DNA of 64,000 bases from NCBI GenBank assembly GCA_963732655.1, contig CAVTAI010000013.1, forward strand, positions 124,001 through 188,000, given 5' to 3'. The notes beneath the pieces were generated by a model. It worked only from the letters and a program-made list of their open reading frames with translations, did no database searches and was not told the origin of the DNA. Source of the stretch: CAVTWS01 sp963732655 (GTDB taxonomy: Bacteria; Actinomycetota; Acidimicrobiia; Acidimicrobiales; SHLQ01). Below are positions 50,442 to 59,189 of this stretch, piece after piece. The first letter of the stretch is position 1; every line of letters begins with the position of its first letter. A program made the translations under genes and the position numbers.

Positions 50442-51452
50442 GTGGCCAGCGAGAAGATCACACTCGAGGTGGCCGGGCGCACTGTGACGGTGTCGAGCCC
50501 GACCAAGGTGTTCTTCCCCGAGCGCGGCGAGACCAAGCTCGACCTCGTCAACTTCTACCTGGCCGTCGGTGAGCCGCTGATGCGGGCCATGGGTGGGCGG
50601 CCGGTGCTGTTGGAGCGCTATCCCGACGGCGCCGGCGGCAACTCCTTCTTCCAGAAACGGATCCCCGATTCGGCGCCCGACTGGCTGAGCACGGCGATCG
50701 TCTCGACCCCGAACGGCACCGAGTCCCGAGCCCTGGTGATCGACGACCTGGCGCATGTGGTGTGGGCGGTCAACATGGGTTGCCTGGGCTTCCACGTATG
50801 GCCCTCCAAGGCGAACGATCAGGAGCACGCCGACGAGCTGCGGATCGACCTCGACCCCACGCCGGGCGTCGTCTTCGATCAGGTGCGCGAGACGGCCGCC
50901 GAGGTGAAGCGCCTGCTCGACGAGCTCGGGATCGACGGTCGGCCCAAGACGACGGGCAGCAAGGGCATCCACGTCTACGTGCGGCTGCAGCCGCAGTGGA
51001 GCTCCTACGACGTGCGGGCCGCGGCCGTCGCCCTGGCCCGGGAGCTGGAGCGGCGGCGACCGGACCTCTGCACGGCCGCCTGGTGGAAGGAGGAGCGCGG
51101 CACCCGCGTCTTCATCGACTTCAACCAGAACGCGCCCCACAAGACGGTGTTCGGAGCGTGGTCGGTGCGTCCCCGGGTCGGCGCCCAGGTGTCGACCCCG
51201 TTCCTCTGGTCCGACCTCGACACCATCGATCCTCAGGCGCTGACCATGGAGGTCGTGCTGGCGAGGTTCGCCGAGTCCGGCGATCCCTGGGCGACCATGG
51301 ACCTCGATCCGCAGTCGCTCGAACCGCTGCTCGACATGGTGCACGCCGACCAAGAGGCCGGGTTGCTCGATGCCCCCTGGCCCCCCGTCTACCCGAAGAT
51401 GCCGGGGGAGCCGTCGAGGGTGGCGCCCAGCCGAGCCCGCAAGACCGACTGA
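50442..51452 (+). CDS. Stand-alone LigD-like polymerase (AEP primase-polymerase) domain protein
   Basis: The 336-aa product matches the polymerase domain of bacterial NHEJ ligase D: RTVTVSSPTKVFFPERG, RPVLLERYPDGAGGNSFFQK, catalytic DxD in ELRIDLDPTPG (136-138), TTGSKGIHVYVRL with its His and RVFIDFNQNAPHKT. No ligase or phosphoesterase domain is attached and no ku gene is in the window. Stand-alone Pol proteins fill gaps in end joining or repair. GTG at 50442 begins the conserved region. Confidence 0.9.
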   Translation: MASEKITLEVAGRTVTVSSPTKVFFPERGETKLDLVNFYLAVGEPLMRAMGGRPVLLERYPDGAGGNSFFQKRIPDSAPDWLSTAIVSTPNGTESRALVIDDLAHVVWAVNMGCLGFHVWPSKANDQEHADELRIDLDPTPGVVFDQVRETAAEVKRLLDELGIDGRPKTTGSKGIHVYVRLQPQWSSYDVRAAAVALARELERRRPDLCTAAWWKEERGTRVFIDFNQNAPHKTVFGAWSVRPRVGAQVSTPFLWSDLDTIDPQALTMEVVLARFAESGDPWATMDLDPQSLEPLLDMVHADQEAGLLDAPWPPVYPKMPGEPSRVAPSRARKTD

Positions 51453-51468
51453 GCAGGACGCGCGCCCG

Positions 51469-53847
51469 TCAGACGCCCTTGGGCCACGTGCCGATGACTT
51501 CGTCGGCTTCGAGTTGGGCGATCTCGTCCTCGCGCAGGCCGATCCAGTCGGCCAGCACCTCGTGGTTGTGCTGGCCGAGGGTCGGCGCGGGTCGCCGGAT
51601 CCACGGCTGGCCCGACTCGTCACGGCTGGCGAAACGGAACGGCTGGGTGGGGACGGGATGACGACCCACGATCGGGTGGTCGACCTCCTCGTAGAACCGC
51701 CGGGCGACGAACTGCGGGTGGCGGTAGGTCTCGCGGGCGTCCGACATGACGCCGGCGGCCACGCCGGCGGCCACCAGGGCTTCGGCGCTCTCCTCGGCCG
51801 GTCGGGACATGACCCACTCAGCCAGGAACTCGTCGAGCTCGTCGTGGCGGGCTCGCCGCCCCCGTAGGTCGGCCAGGCCGGCGTCGGCGGCCCAGTCCGC
51901 ACGGCCTACGACTTCGCACAGGGCGAGCCACTGCTCGTCGTTCTCGGCGGCGAGGGCGAGCCAGCGCTCGACACCGGGGGCCGGGTAGAGGTTCTGCGGT
52001 GCGGCCCAGGGTGACCGGTTGCCGTCGCGGTCCAGCCGGTTTCCGTAGGCCGTGTATTCGATCACCTGCTCGGCGGCCGCGTTGAGCGCGCCTTCGATCA
52101 TCGTCGCCTCGATGTGGTGCCCGAGACCGTCGTGATCGCGCTCGGTCAGCGCCACGAGCGCTGCGAAGGCGGCGTGCATCCCGGCGTTCGGATCGCTCGG
52201 GCCGCGCTGGATCCGGGGTTGATCGTCGACGTGGCCCGTCACCCAGGCCAGCCCCGAGAGCTGCTCCATGGTCTGGGCGAAACCGGTGCGATCACGCCAG
52301 GGCCCGTCGAGCCCGAAGGCCGGCATCCGGATGAGGCTGAGGCGCGGGTTGAGGCCGTGCAGCAGCTCCCAGGTGAGGCCGAAGTTGTCGAGCACACGAG
52401 GCGTGAAGTTTTCGATGACCAGATCGGCCTGTTCGCAGAGCTGCAGCACGATCTCCTTGCCTCGGGGCGAGGTGAGGTCGAGGGTGAGGCCGAGCTTGTT
52501 GCTGTTGACCTGGAGGAAGAACCCGCTCCATTCCCACCACTGCAGTTCGTGGCCCCGGAACATGCCGCCGCTCATGCGCATGCCGTCGAGCCGCTGGATC
52601 GCTTCGACGTGGACGACCTCGGCGCCCATGCTGGCCAGCATGTTGCACGAGGCCGGGCCGGCCCACCAGGCGGTCAGGTCGAGCACGCGCAGGCCGGCCA
52701 GGGGGCCTCGGGCTGCCGCTTCGGGATCCGGCGTCGTGGGCGTCGGCCGGGGCCGCCGCTCGATGTGCCCCGTGTGTTCGCCGAGCGCGGGTGCGGGCGC
52801 GGGCGGGCCGGGGCGCTCGAAGTCCATCATCCAGGGTCGGCGGGGCATGCGGAACGTTCCGGTGGGATCGTCGAGGTAGACGCCCCGCTCGTCGAAGTGA
52901 TCGTGGTCCTGGACGGTTCCGCCGTGGCAGACCGCGGCGACCGGAATGCGCAGCATCGACGCCGCTTCGACCGCCTCCGCGGTGGTGTGCCGCGTCGTCC
53001 AGGCATGGACGATCTCCTGCCACTCGTCGAAGCGGGCCTGCCGGGTGCCGATCATCGCCCAGTCACCCTCGATCAGGAGATCGGGTCGCTCGATCATCAC
53101 GCAGAAGTCCTGGAACTGCTGGTTCGTGTTGGTGTTGACACCGACGTAGCCGTCGAGGGTGGGTTCGATCGACGGCGTCTCGAGGGTGCGGCCGGGCTTG
53201 GTGAACGGGGGACGTCCGAACAGGCTGTACCCGAGGTCCGCGTAGTTCGAGCCGGCGACGTTCATGAGCTCGGCGATCGAGAAGTCGATGTGCTCGCCGA
53301 TGCCCGTGGTCCGAGCGCCGCGCTGGGCTCCGAGAACGGCGACCGCGGCGAACGTACCCGACACCCACTCGCTCACCCGCCCGCCGGCCTGGATCGGGGG
53401 CGACTCGGGGCGACCACGGATCGCGAGGGCGCCGCACTCGGCCTGGATCACCAGGTCGCTCAGCGGCCGATCGGCCATCGGGCCGTGCTGCCCGTACGGC
53501 GTGATCGACAAGATGACGAGGCCCGGGTGACGGGATCGGATCTCGGCGATGGGCATCGTGCCGGGCGCGCCGCTCTCGATGAGAACGTCCGAATCGGCGA
53601 TCAGGTCGTCGACAGCAGGATCGCCGAGGGCGCCGACGACCGATCGTTGCCCGTGGTGCAGGAAGCGGAAGAGGGCGCCGTCGAGGCCGACATCACGTCC
53701 CGACGCGGTCCAGCGGCGAAGGGGGTCGCCGCCCCGGGGTTCGACTTTGACGACGTCAGCGCAAGCGTCGGTGAGCAGCTTGGCGCAGTACGCGCCCGCG
53801 ATCCCGGTGGAGAAGTCGACGACGCGAAGATCGGTGAGGCCGTGCAC
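51469..53847 (-). CDS. Tandem CaiB/BaiF family CoA-transferase (two fused domains)
   Basis: The 792-aa protein holds two class III CoA-transferase halves. The first is LRVVDFSTGIAGAYCAKLLT, VVKVEPRGGDPLRRW, and VILSITPYGQHGPMADRPL. The second, from about residue 410, is LRVLDLTAWWAGPASCNMLA, VVHVEAIQRLDGMR, LDLTSPRGKEIVLQLCEQAD, VIENFTPRVLDNFGL and FAQTMEQLSGLAWVTG. The usual catalytic Asp lies in the sequence near the second GxxG region. Such proteins transfer CoA between carboxylic acids. GTG at 53847 was preferred because it avoids overlap with the upstream gene; GTG at 53868 is also possible. Confidence 0.88.
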   Translation of the reverse strand: MHGLTDLRVVDFSTGIAGAYCAKLLTDACADVVKVEPRGGDPLRRWTASGRDVGLDGALFRFLHHGQRSVVGALGDPAVDDLIADSDVLIESGAPGTMPIAEIRSRHPGLVILSITPYGQHGPMADRPLSDLVIQAECGALAIRGRPESPPIQAGGRVSEWVSGTFAAVAVLGAQRGARTTGIGEHIDFSIAELMNVAGSNYADLGYSLFGRPPFTKPGRTLETPSIEPTLDGYVGVNTNTNQQFQDFCVMIERPDLLIEGDWAMIGTRQARFDEWQEIVHAWTTRHTTAEAVEAASMLRIPVAAVCHGGTVQDHDHFDERGVYLDDPTGTFRMPRRPWMMDFERPGPPAPAPALGEHTGHIERRPRPTPTTPDPEAAARGPLAGLRVLDLTAWWAGPASCNMLASMGAEVVHVEAIQRLDGMRMSGGMFRGHELQWWEWSGFFLQVNSNKLGLTLDLTSPRGKEIVLQLCEQADLVIENFTPRVLDNFGLTWELLHGLNPRLSLIRMPAFGLDGPWRDRTGFAQTMEQLSGLAWVTGHVDDQPRIQRGPSDPNAGMHAAFAALVALTERDHDGLGHHIEATMIEGALNAAAEQVIEYTAYGNRLDRDGNRSPWAAPQNLYPAPGVERWLALAAENDEQWLALCEVVGRADWAADAGLADLRGRRARHDELDEFLAEWVMSRPAEESAEALVAAGVAAGVMSDARETYRHPQFVARRFYEEVDHPIVGRHPVPTQPFRFASRDESGQPWIRRPAPTLGQHNHEVLADWIGLREDEIAQLEADEVIGTWPKGV

Positions 53848-53858
53848 GACGGGCGATG

Positions 53859-54626
53859 CTAGGACCACTCGCTGGCGAGTGGCGATGTCACCGAGACCAC
53901 TCGTGCCGCGTCGGCGAAGCCTTCGGTCTGAACCTGCACGACGCAGAAGGGTTGACCGGCGGGATCGCGCAGGATCTGCCACGAGTCCACGGCGCGGTCG
54001 ACGGTGGCCCCGAGCTCGAGCATCCGAGCCACCTCGGCGGGTACGTCGTCCGTCTCGATGTCGACGTGCCAGCGGGGGACTTCGGAGTGGGCCTCGCCGT
54101 CGTCGAGTCGTTCGTCGTCGAGTCGTTGCACGCCGACGGTCACACCGGCGCCCGTGGTTCCGAGGAGGAAGTAGGTGTCCTCGTCGCCGGGTTCGGGGAC
54201 CGCCTCGCGGCCGAGCGCGGCGGACCAGAAGGCCACGGTGGCGTCGAGCAGGTCCGAGGGAACGTCGAGCCACAGGTGGTTGGGTTCCCGAACCGTGCAG
54301 AAGAGGAGTCCGGCCGGGTCGCGGAGGACGACCCAACCGTCGTGGCTCTCGTCGACCGTTCGAGCGCCGAGCGTCCGCACCCGCTCGGCGCCGGCACCAG
54401 GCGTCGCGGCGCCGAGATCGAAGTGCCAGCGCAGGTCGCCGTCCTCCAAGCGCTGTACGCCGAGACGCAGGTGGTCGACGGTGCCGACGAAGGAATACGT
54501 GCCGGGATAGTTGACCGCCGGACGCGAGGTCGTGCTGCCCAGCGCGTCGGTCCAGAACCGGAACTGGGCGTCAGCGACCTCTCCAGGTACGTCCATCCAC
54601 AACGAGGCGAGCCGGCTTCGGTGCAC
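53859..54626 (-). CDS. Double VOC-domain protein
   Basis: The 255-aa protein has two glyoxalase-like units. The first is ASLWMDVPGEVADAQFRFWT to GWVVLRDPAGLLFCTV; the second is LWLDVPSDLLDATVAFWSAA to WQILRDPAGQPFCVVQVQ. Each has the RDPAGxxFC end with a near-metal Cys/Glu position replaced by non-acidic residues, so metal chemistry is uncertain. It resembles actinobacterial VOC proteins of the form DVP..D.AVAFW..ALG and may bind a small aromatic or antibiotic ligand. Start GTG at 54626 is tentative. Confidence 0.83.
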   Translation of the reverse strand: MHRSRLASLWMDVPGEVADAQFRFWTDALGSTTSRPAVNYPGTYSFVGTVDHLRLGVQRLEDGDLRWHFDLGAATPGAGAERVRTLGARTVDESHDGWVVLRDPAGLLFCTVREPNHLWLDVPSDLLDATVAFWSAALGREAVPEPGDEDTYFLLGTTGAGVTVGVQRLDDERLDDGEAHSEVPRWHVDIETDDVPAEVARMLELGATVDRAVDSWQILRDPAGQPFCVVQVQTEGFADAARVVSVTSPLASEWS

Positions 54627-54639
54627 AGGTCCATGATCG

Positions 54640-55094
54640 CGCCTCCTGCGCGGCCGGCACGACCACCAACCTGGCGCGTGCACCGGTGCGGGTCGTAGCG
54701 GTGGACGTTGCGGTGGCCGCCACGCCGGGGGTAGCGCTGACCGGTCCGATTTTTCGCCTTGCTCAGAATCGACGCCGAGTCGGCGTGCTGGCGAGAGGGG
54801 TGAAGCGTCGCCGTCCCTCGTCGTGTCGTGCGCCGATTTCGCCTCGCTCAGAATCGACTCCGAGCTGGTAGTGGCGTGTGGGTGGTGCAGGACACGTGGA
54901 AGGCCAGTGGTGTGGCGTGTGGGTGGTGGTGGCGGGCGGCCCGTGGTGTGGCGTGTGGGTGGTGGTGGCGGGCGGCCCGTTGGAGTGCCGCGGCACTCCA
55001 GCCCAGCCGCCGGGATTTCTGACCGAGGCGAACTCTGTGAAGGTGGCCGATCGGCGCTCGTCCGCCTGACCCGGCCAGCGCGAGACTCCTCACC
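54640..55094. repeat. Repeat-rich spacer without genes
   Basis: This gap contains a perfect 36-bp unit twice (54909-54944, 54945-54980) and its 17-nt core again at 54871-54887. A 20-bp perfect palindrome lies at 54981-55000 (arms TGGAGTGCCG). A 28-bp unit occurs twice (54752-54779, 54837-54864; 26/28 match), and a 16-nt inverted fragment of it lies at 55017-55032 (15/16). No coding frame here has recognisable content. Confidence 0.8.
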
Positions 55095-55844
55095 ATGAAC
55101 GTGACGGGAATCATCTTCGCCTCGGTCGACTGCGACGTCGACGCCATCGAGGACTGGAACCGCTGGTACGACCTTTGCCACCTCCCGCCCAACATCGCCT
55201 TGCCGGGCATCATGAGCGGGCGTCGGTACGTGGCCCCGCCCGAGCTTCATGAGCTTCGCGCCCCGGGCGCCCTCGAAGGATTCTCCGAGGGTCGGGGCGT
55301 GCACACGACCGTCTATCTGCTGTGCGGTGACCCGCTCGACGTCATGGCGGACATGACCACCTACCGGGACATGCTGGAGGACGCCGGACGCATGTTTGCT
55401 CCCGAGAAGAAGGTCGTGCGGGCTGGCGACGCCATGTACCGCCGCTGGCAGCATGCCGATCCGGCGTTGCTCGCCGACGACATCGACGTGCCCTTCATCG
55501 CCCACACCGGGAAGGTCGTGGTGCTGCGGGACGTCGTGGACGGGGCCGACGCCGACGAGGTGGACGCCTGGTACCGCGACGAGTGGGCGCCCCTCGCCGT
55601 CGGGGTCGACGGCGTGCACGCGGTGGTCAGCTTCGAGTCGGCGTACGTCCCGGCTCGGCGGCTCGACCTGGTGCTGATCGAAGGCGATCCGGCAACGGTC
55701 GTCCCCGCCCTGCGCGCCGCCGCCCCCCATCACGACCAGGCGGCCGTCGTGCTGGACGGCCCCTTCGAAGCCATCGAACCGCTCCGCTACGGCTGGGCCG
55801 AACGCATCCGCCAGAGCTGGCTTCCCAAGACCATCGCCGGCTAA
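55095..55844 (+). CDS. Dimeric alpha/beta-barrel (EthD-like) protein
   Basis: The 249-aa product appears to be two ferredoxin-like halves. The first has EDWNRWYDLCHLPPNIALPG followed by RRYVAPPELHEL; the second has ADEVDAWYRDEWAPLAVGVD and VVSFESAYVPARRLDLVLIE. The W..WYD..HLP pattern is shared with EthD-type and related barrel proteins. The function is unknown. Placement beside CoA-transferase and VOC genes suggests a catabolic context. Start ATG at 55095. Confidence 0.65.
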   Translation: MNVTGIIFASVDCDVDAIEDWNRWYDLCHLPPNIALPGIMSGRRYVAPPELHELRAPGALEGFSEGRGVHTTVYLLCGDPLDVMADMTTYRDMLEDAGRMFAPEKKVVRAGDAMYRRWQHADPALLADDIDVPFIAHTGKVVVLRDVVDGADADEVDAWYRDEWAPLAVGVDGVHAVVSFESAYVPARRLDLVLIEGDPATVVPALRAAAPHHDQAAVVLDGPFEAIEPLRYGWAERIRQSWLPKTIAG

Positions 55845-55848
55845 TGTG

Positions 55849-55883
55849 GCATCATAGCATCAACCTCCGTGATGCTGTGATGC
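55849..55883 (+). promoter_or_regulatory. vapBC operator, long inverted repeat
   Basis: Arms GCATCATAGCATCA (55849-55862) and TGATGCTGTGATGC (55870-55883) pair in 13 of 14 positions around 7 nt. Each arm itself contains two GCATCA/TGATGC half-sites. A TAGGAT box (55895-55900) follows 7 nt before vapB, so this looks like the operator for the antitoxin. Confidence 0.8.
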
Positions 55884-55907
55884 GCTCGAAGTGGTAGGAT
55901 AGACCGC

Positions 55908-56162
55908 ATGAGGACCACCGTGACGCTCGATCCGGACACCGAGCAGGTGATCCGCACCCGGATGCGCGAGCGCAACATGACCTTCAAGGAAGCCGTCAAC
56001 GACGCCATTCGAAGCGCCGCCTCGGCGAAGCGGACGGGCTCGCCGTTCGTCACCCAGGCCGTGGCGCTCGGGCGCAGCGTCGTCAGTCTCGATCGGGCCC
56101 TTCAGCTGGCCGGTGAGATCGAGGACGACGAGCTGCTCCGCCGCATGCAAGGCGCGTCGTGA
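55908..56162 (+). CDS. vapB: VapB-type antitoxin
   Basis: The 84-aa product has a ribbon-helix-helix start MRTTVTLDPDTEQVIRTRM and a helical linker (KEAVNDAIRSAASAK). Its acidic tail is LDRALQLAGEIEDDELLRR. TAGGAT lies 7 nt before ATG, so translation is probably leaderless. A strong inverted repeat at 55849-55883 should be its operator. The stop overlaps the toxin start by 4 nt. Confidence 0.88.
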   Translation: MRTTVTLDPDTEQVIRTRMRERNMTFKEAVNDAIRSAASAKRTGSPFVTQAVALGRSVVSLDRALQLAGEIEDDELLRRMQGAS

Positions 56163-56590
56163 AACTGGTCGACGCCAACCTTTTGCTGTATGCCGTGAAC
56201 TCTGATGCACAGCACCACGAGCGCTCCCGGCGCTGGCTCGACGCAGCACTGTCGGGGGCTGACACAATCGGTTTCGCGTGGATCGCGCTGCTCGCCTTCA
56301 CTCGCCTCGTCACCAAGACGTCGCTCTTCCCGAACCCGTTGACGATCGAGCAGGCGATGGACCAGGTCGACTCCTGGCTGGGGGCCGGGCCGGCCGTCGT
56401 CCTGGAGCCGACCGTCGACCACGCGTCCATCCTGCGGCGCCTCCTGGCGCCCCTGAGCACGGCGGGCAATCTTGTGAACGACGCCCACCTGGCGGCGCTG
56501 GCGGTCGAGCATCGCTGCACGATCGTGTCGTTCGACAACGACTTCGGCCGGTTCGCGGGCGTGCGGTGGGAGCTCCCGGCGGTCGTGTAG
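56159..56590 (+). CDS. vapC: VapC-type PIN-domain toxin
   Basis: The 143-aa protein starts MKLVDANLLLYAVNSDAQHH with catalytic Asp5. It has IALLAFTRLVTKTSLFPNPL in place of the usual second acidic region, NLVNDAHLAALAVEH with the third Asp, and IVSFDNDFGRFAGVRW with the fourth acidic cluster. This SurE/PIN layout is the TA-type ribonuclease commonly found in actinobacteria (TIGR00028-like). GTG at 56159 overlaps the antitoxin stop. Confidence 0.9.
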   Translation: MKLVDANLLLYAVNSDAQHHERSRRWLDAALSGADTIGFAWIALLAFTRLVTKTSLFPNPLTIEQAMDQVDSWLGAGPAVVLEPTVDHASILRRLLAPLSTAGNLVNDAHLAALAVEHRCTIVSFDNDFGRFAGVRWELPAVV

Positions 56591-56593
56591 CAC

Positions 56594-57406
56594 TCAGATC
56601 GGTATCGACCCTTCGGGCCAGTTGACGGGGAACAGCGGGTGCTCCATCGGTGCCCCGGCCGGCAGCTCGTCGGCCAGGCCGGGGAAGTCCGGCGAGGTAC
56701 GCCACGACCGCGGGGCATGGCGGGCATCGTCGCCCAGATATCGCAACGACAGCACCCGACGGCGGCCGAGTCCAGGGAAACCCGGGGCGCCATGTACGGC
56801 GAGGAAGTGGAAGCAGACCGCGTCGCCCGGCTCCAGGTCCCAGGCCAGGATGCGGCGCGACCGCCGGTCGGCGTCGATGTCGGGAAGTTCGGCCAGAGCG
56901 CCTTCCGGGAACCACCGGGCCGCACCGTCGAGAAACGTCCGCGGCATCAACCACGGTCCGCGGTGCGATCCGGCCACGATCTCGAGCGACGACTCCGCCG
57001 GCACCGGGTCGAGCGGGATCCAGCAGCTGACGTTCTGCCGGCCGTCGACGTTGTAGTACGGCTGGTCCTGGTGCCACGGCGTGCGCTGGCGCGTGCCGGG
57101 CTCCTTCACGAGGACGTGGTCGTGGAAGAACCGCACCGAGGTGCTGCCCATGAGCTCGGCGGCGACAGCAGCGATGCGGGCCCCACGGGCGAGCTCGGCC
57201 AGAGCAGGGATGTCGCCGGCCCGGCAGAAGTCCTCGACGAAGCGGCCGGGGTCGTCCGGGCCACTGGCTTCGATGAACAGCGGTCCTGGTCGGGCCAGGA
57301 TCTCCTCCACGGCCGCCCGCGCCGTCTCGACATCGGCAGGCGACAGGAGACCGGCCACCTTGACGGCGCCGTCCCGGGCGAACGCCGCCGCCCGCGCCGA
57401 CGTCAC
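56594..57406 (-). CDS. Phytanoyl-CoA dioxygenase family protein
   Basis: The 270-aa enzyme has the PhyH fold with Fe(II) ligands His112 and Asp114 in RTPWHQDQPYYNVDG and distal His in GDAVCFHFLAVHGAPG, followed by RRVLSLRYLGDD with the 2OG Arg. PhyH members hydroxylate acyl-CoAs or small molecules using 2-oxoglutarate. The gene starts 4 nt inside the CitE-like lyase gene (GTGA), so they share an operon and probably a pathway. Confidence 0.87.
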   Translation of the reverse strand: MTSARAAAFARDGAVKVAGLLSPADVETARAAVEEILARPGPLFIEASGPDDPGRFVEDFCRAGDIPALAELARGARIAAVAAELMGSTSVRFFHDHVLVKEPGTRQRTPWHQDQPYYNVDGRQNVSCWIPLDPVPAESSLEIVAGSHRGPWLMPRTFLDGAARWFPEGALAELPDIDADRRSRRILAWDLEPGDAVCFHFLAVHGAPGFPGLGRRRVLSLRYLGDDARHAPRSWRTSPDFPGLADELPAGAPMEHPLFPVNWPEGSIPI

Positions 57407-58341
57407 GGCGTGGGTGCGAGCCCCGCCCGCTCACCCATGGTCACGACCTTGTTGGCCATCTTGGCGCTGGCCTCGTCGATCATCTCGTCGTTGCCGAACC
57501 GCACTGCGCCCCGCCCTTCGACATCGGTCGCCGCGGCGTACACGGTGAGCAGAGCGTGCGCGCGATCGAACTGCTCCTGGGTCGGGGAGAAGGCGGTGTT
57601 GAGCGATGCCACCTGATCCGGGTGGATCGCCCACTTGCCGTCGAATCCCAGAGACCGGGCCCGTTTGCAGTAGTCGGACATGCCGTCGAGGTCCCGGATG
57701 TTGAGGTAGGGGCCGTCGATGACCTGGATTCCGGCGGCCCGCCCCGCGGTGAGGAGCGTGGCGTAGGCGAAGTGGAAGTGGTCGCCCGGGTACTCCGGGA
57801 TCTGCACGCCGCCCGTCAGCACCGGCATGCCCATGGACGCCGAGAAGTCCGCCGGGCCGAGGATCACCGCTTCCAGGCGTGGTGACGCTGCGCAGATGGC
57901 GGCCGCGTGGAGCAACCCGCCGGCGGTCTCGATCTGGACCTCCAAACCGAGATGGCCGGAGGGCAGGCCGGCCGCCGCTTCGATCTGGGTGAGCACGAGG
58001 TCGGTGGCGATCACTTCGGCCGCCGACTGCGTCTTGGGCAGCATCACCTCATCGAGCCGCTCGCCGGCCCCGGCGACGATCTCGCTCAGGTCGAAGACCG
58101 TGTGCCGGCTGTCCCACGCGTTGACCCGGACACACACGATCTTGTCGCCCCAGTCGAGGGAGCGGACGGCCTCGACCACCTTGCCGCGAGCGCTCGCCTT
58201 CTCCGAGGCGGCGACGGCGTCTTCGAGGTCGAGGATGACCATGTCGGCATCGACGCCCGACGCCTTCGTCATCATCTTCTCGCTGGAGCCCGGCACGGAA
58301 AGACAGGAGCGGCGGGGCAGGTTGCGGGTACGGGGAGACAT
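57403..58341 (-). CDS. CitE-like CoA-ester lyase (HpcH/HpaI aldolase family)
   Basis: The 312-aa protein has SCLSVPGSSEKMMTKASGVD, ADMVILDLEDAVAASEKASA with the DLEDAV metal motif, IVCVRVNAWDSRH, VMLPKTQSAAEVIA and GLEVQIETAGGLLHA with the catalytic Glu. It ends with KWAIHPDQVASLNTAF. It belongs to the malyl/citramalyl-CoA lyase-like group. With PhyH, SDR and CaiB nearby it could cleave a hydroxyacyl-CoA into two acids. Start ATG 58341. Confidence 0.9.
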   Translation of the reverse strand: MSPRTRNLPRRSCLSVPGSSEKMMTKASGVDADMVILDLEDAVAASEKASARGKVVEAVRSLDWGDKIVCVRVNAWDSRHTVFDLSEIVAGAGERLDEVMLPKTQSAAEVIATDLVLTQIEAAAGLPSGHLGLEVQIETAGGLLHAAAICAASPRLEAVILGPADFSASMGMPVLTGGVQIPEYPGDHFHFAYATLLTAGRAAGIQVIDGPYLNIRDLDGMSDYCKRARSLGFDGKWAIHPDQVASLNTAFSPTQEQFDRAHALLTVYAAATDVEGRGAVRFGNDEMIDEASAKMANKVVTMGERAGLAPTP

Positions 58342-58349
58342 GAAGGGAC

Positions 58350-59117
58350 CTACTTCGGGGCCATGCGCAGCGCGCCATCCATGCGGATGACCTCGCCGTT
58401 GAGATAGCCGTGGTCGATGATGGCCATGGCCAAGCGGGCGAAATCGTCGGGGACACCGAGCCGTTTCGGGAATGGCACGTTGGCGGCCAGCGCTTCCCGG
58501 GCCGGTTCTGGCAGACCAGCAAGGAGCGGCGTGTCGACCAACCCCGGGGCGATCGTGCAGACGCGGATCCCGGCGGAGGACAGGTCGCGGGCGATCGGCA
58601 AGGTCATCCCGACGACCCCGCCTTTCGACGCCGCGTACGCGGCCTGGCCGATCTGCCCGTCGTAGGCGGCGATCGATGACGTGTTGACGATCACGCCTCG
58701 TTCCCCGTCGGCCAGGGCCGCAGTGCGGCTCATGGCGCCCGCCGCCTGGGCGATCACGTTGAACGTGCCGACGAGGTTGATCTGGACGACTTTGACGAAC
58801 CCGGCGAGGTCATGGGGCGTGCCATCTCGTTCGATCGTGCGCTGCGCCCAGCCGATGCCGGCGCAGTTCACCACGACGCGCAGCGGTCCCATCTCACCGG
58901 CGGCGGCCACCGCAGCGGCCACCTGCTCGGGGTCGGTCACGTCCGCTCGGGCGAAGATCGCCGCGTCGCCGAGCTCGGCCGCCAGCGCCTCGCCGCGGTC
59001 CGTCGCCAGGTCGACGATGACCACCCGGGCGCCGCCGGCGACGAGGCGGCGGACTGTCGCCTCGCCCAGACCTGACGCGCCGCCGGTCACCAGGGCGGAG
59101 ACTTCGTGAACATCCAT
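58350..59117 (-). CDS. Short-chain dehydrogenase/reductase
   Basis: The 255-aa enzyme has ALVTGGASGLGEATVRRLVA, VVIVDLATDRGE, VVNCAGIGWAQ, IVNTSSIAAYDGQIGQAAYA with the catalytic SerYxxxK (AYAASKGGVVG), and APGLVDTPLLAGLP. It resembles 3-hydroxyacyl-CoA dehydrogenases of the HSD10/SDR type (VTGGASGLG..T, NCAGI, VPFPKRLG, IIDHGYLNGEVIRMDGALRM). It lies 8 bp upstream of the CitE-like gene on the same strand and is probably in its operon. Confidence 0.9.
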   Translation of the reverse strand: MDVHEVSALVTGGASGLGEATVRRLVAGGARVVIVDLATDRGEALAAELGDAAIFARADVTDPEQVAAAVAAAGEMGPLRVVVNCAGIGWAQRTIERDGTPHDLAGFVKVVQINLVGTFNVIAQAAGAMSRTAALADGERGVIVNTSSIAAYDGQIGQAAYAASKGGVVGMTLPIARDLSSAGIRVCTIAPGLVDTPLLAGLPEPAREALAANVPFPKRLGVPDDFARLAMAIIDHGYLNGEVIRMDGALRMAPK

Positions 59118-59189
59118 CGCCGGAGTGTACGGTGACCCCCGATTCGCCCAGGAATCGGCCTCGGGCACGACTCGGAAGACGTAGACGCC

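Noticed and set aside
49299..51902. 867-codon minus-strand frame across the enoyl-CoA hydratase and LigD-polymerase genes
   Set aside because: The composition is Gly/Arg/Asp-rich without any motif, and both plus-strand genes beneath it have clear family signatures.
54909..54980. Possible CRISPR array (36-bp perfect repeats)
   Set aside because: The two units are directly adjacent with no spacer and no cas gene is nearby. It is a plain tandem repeat.
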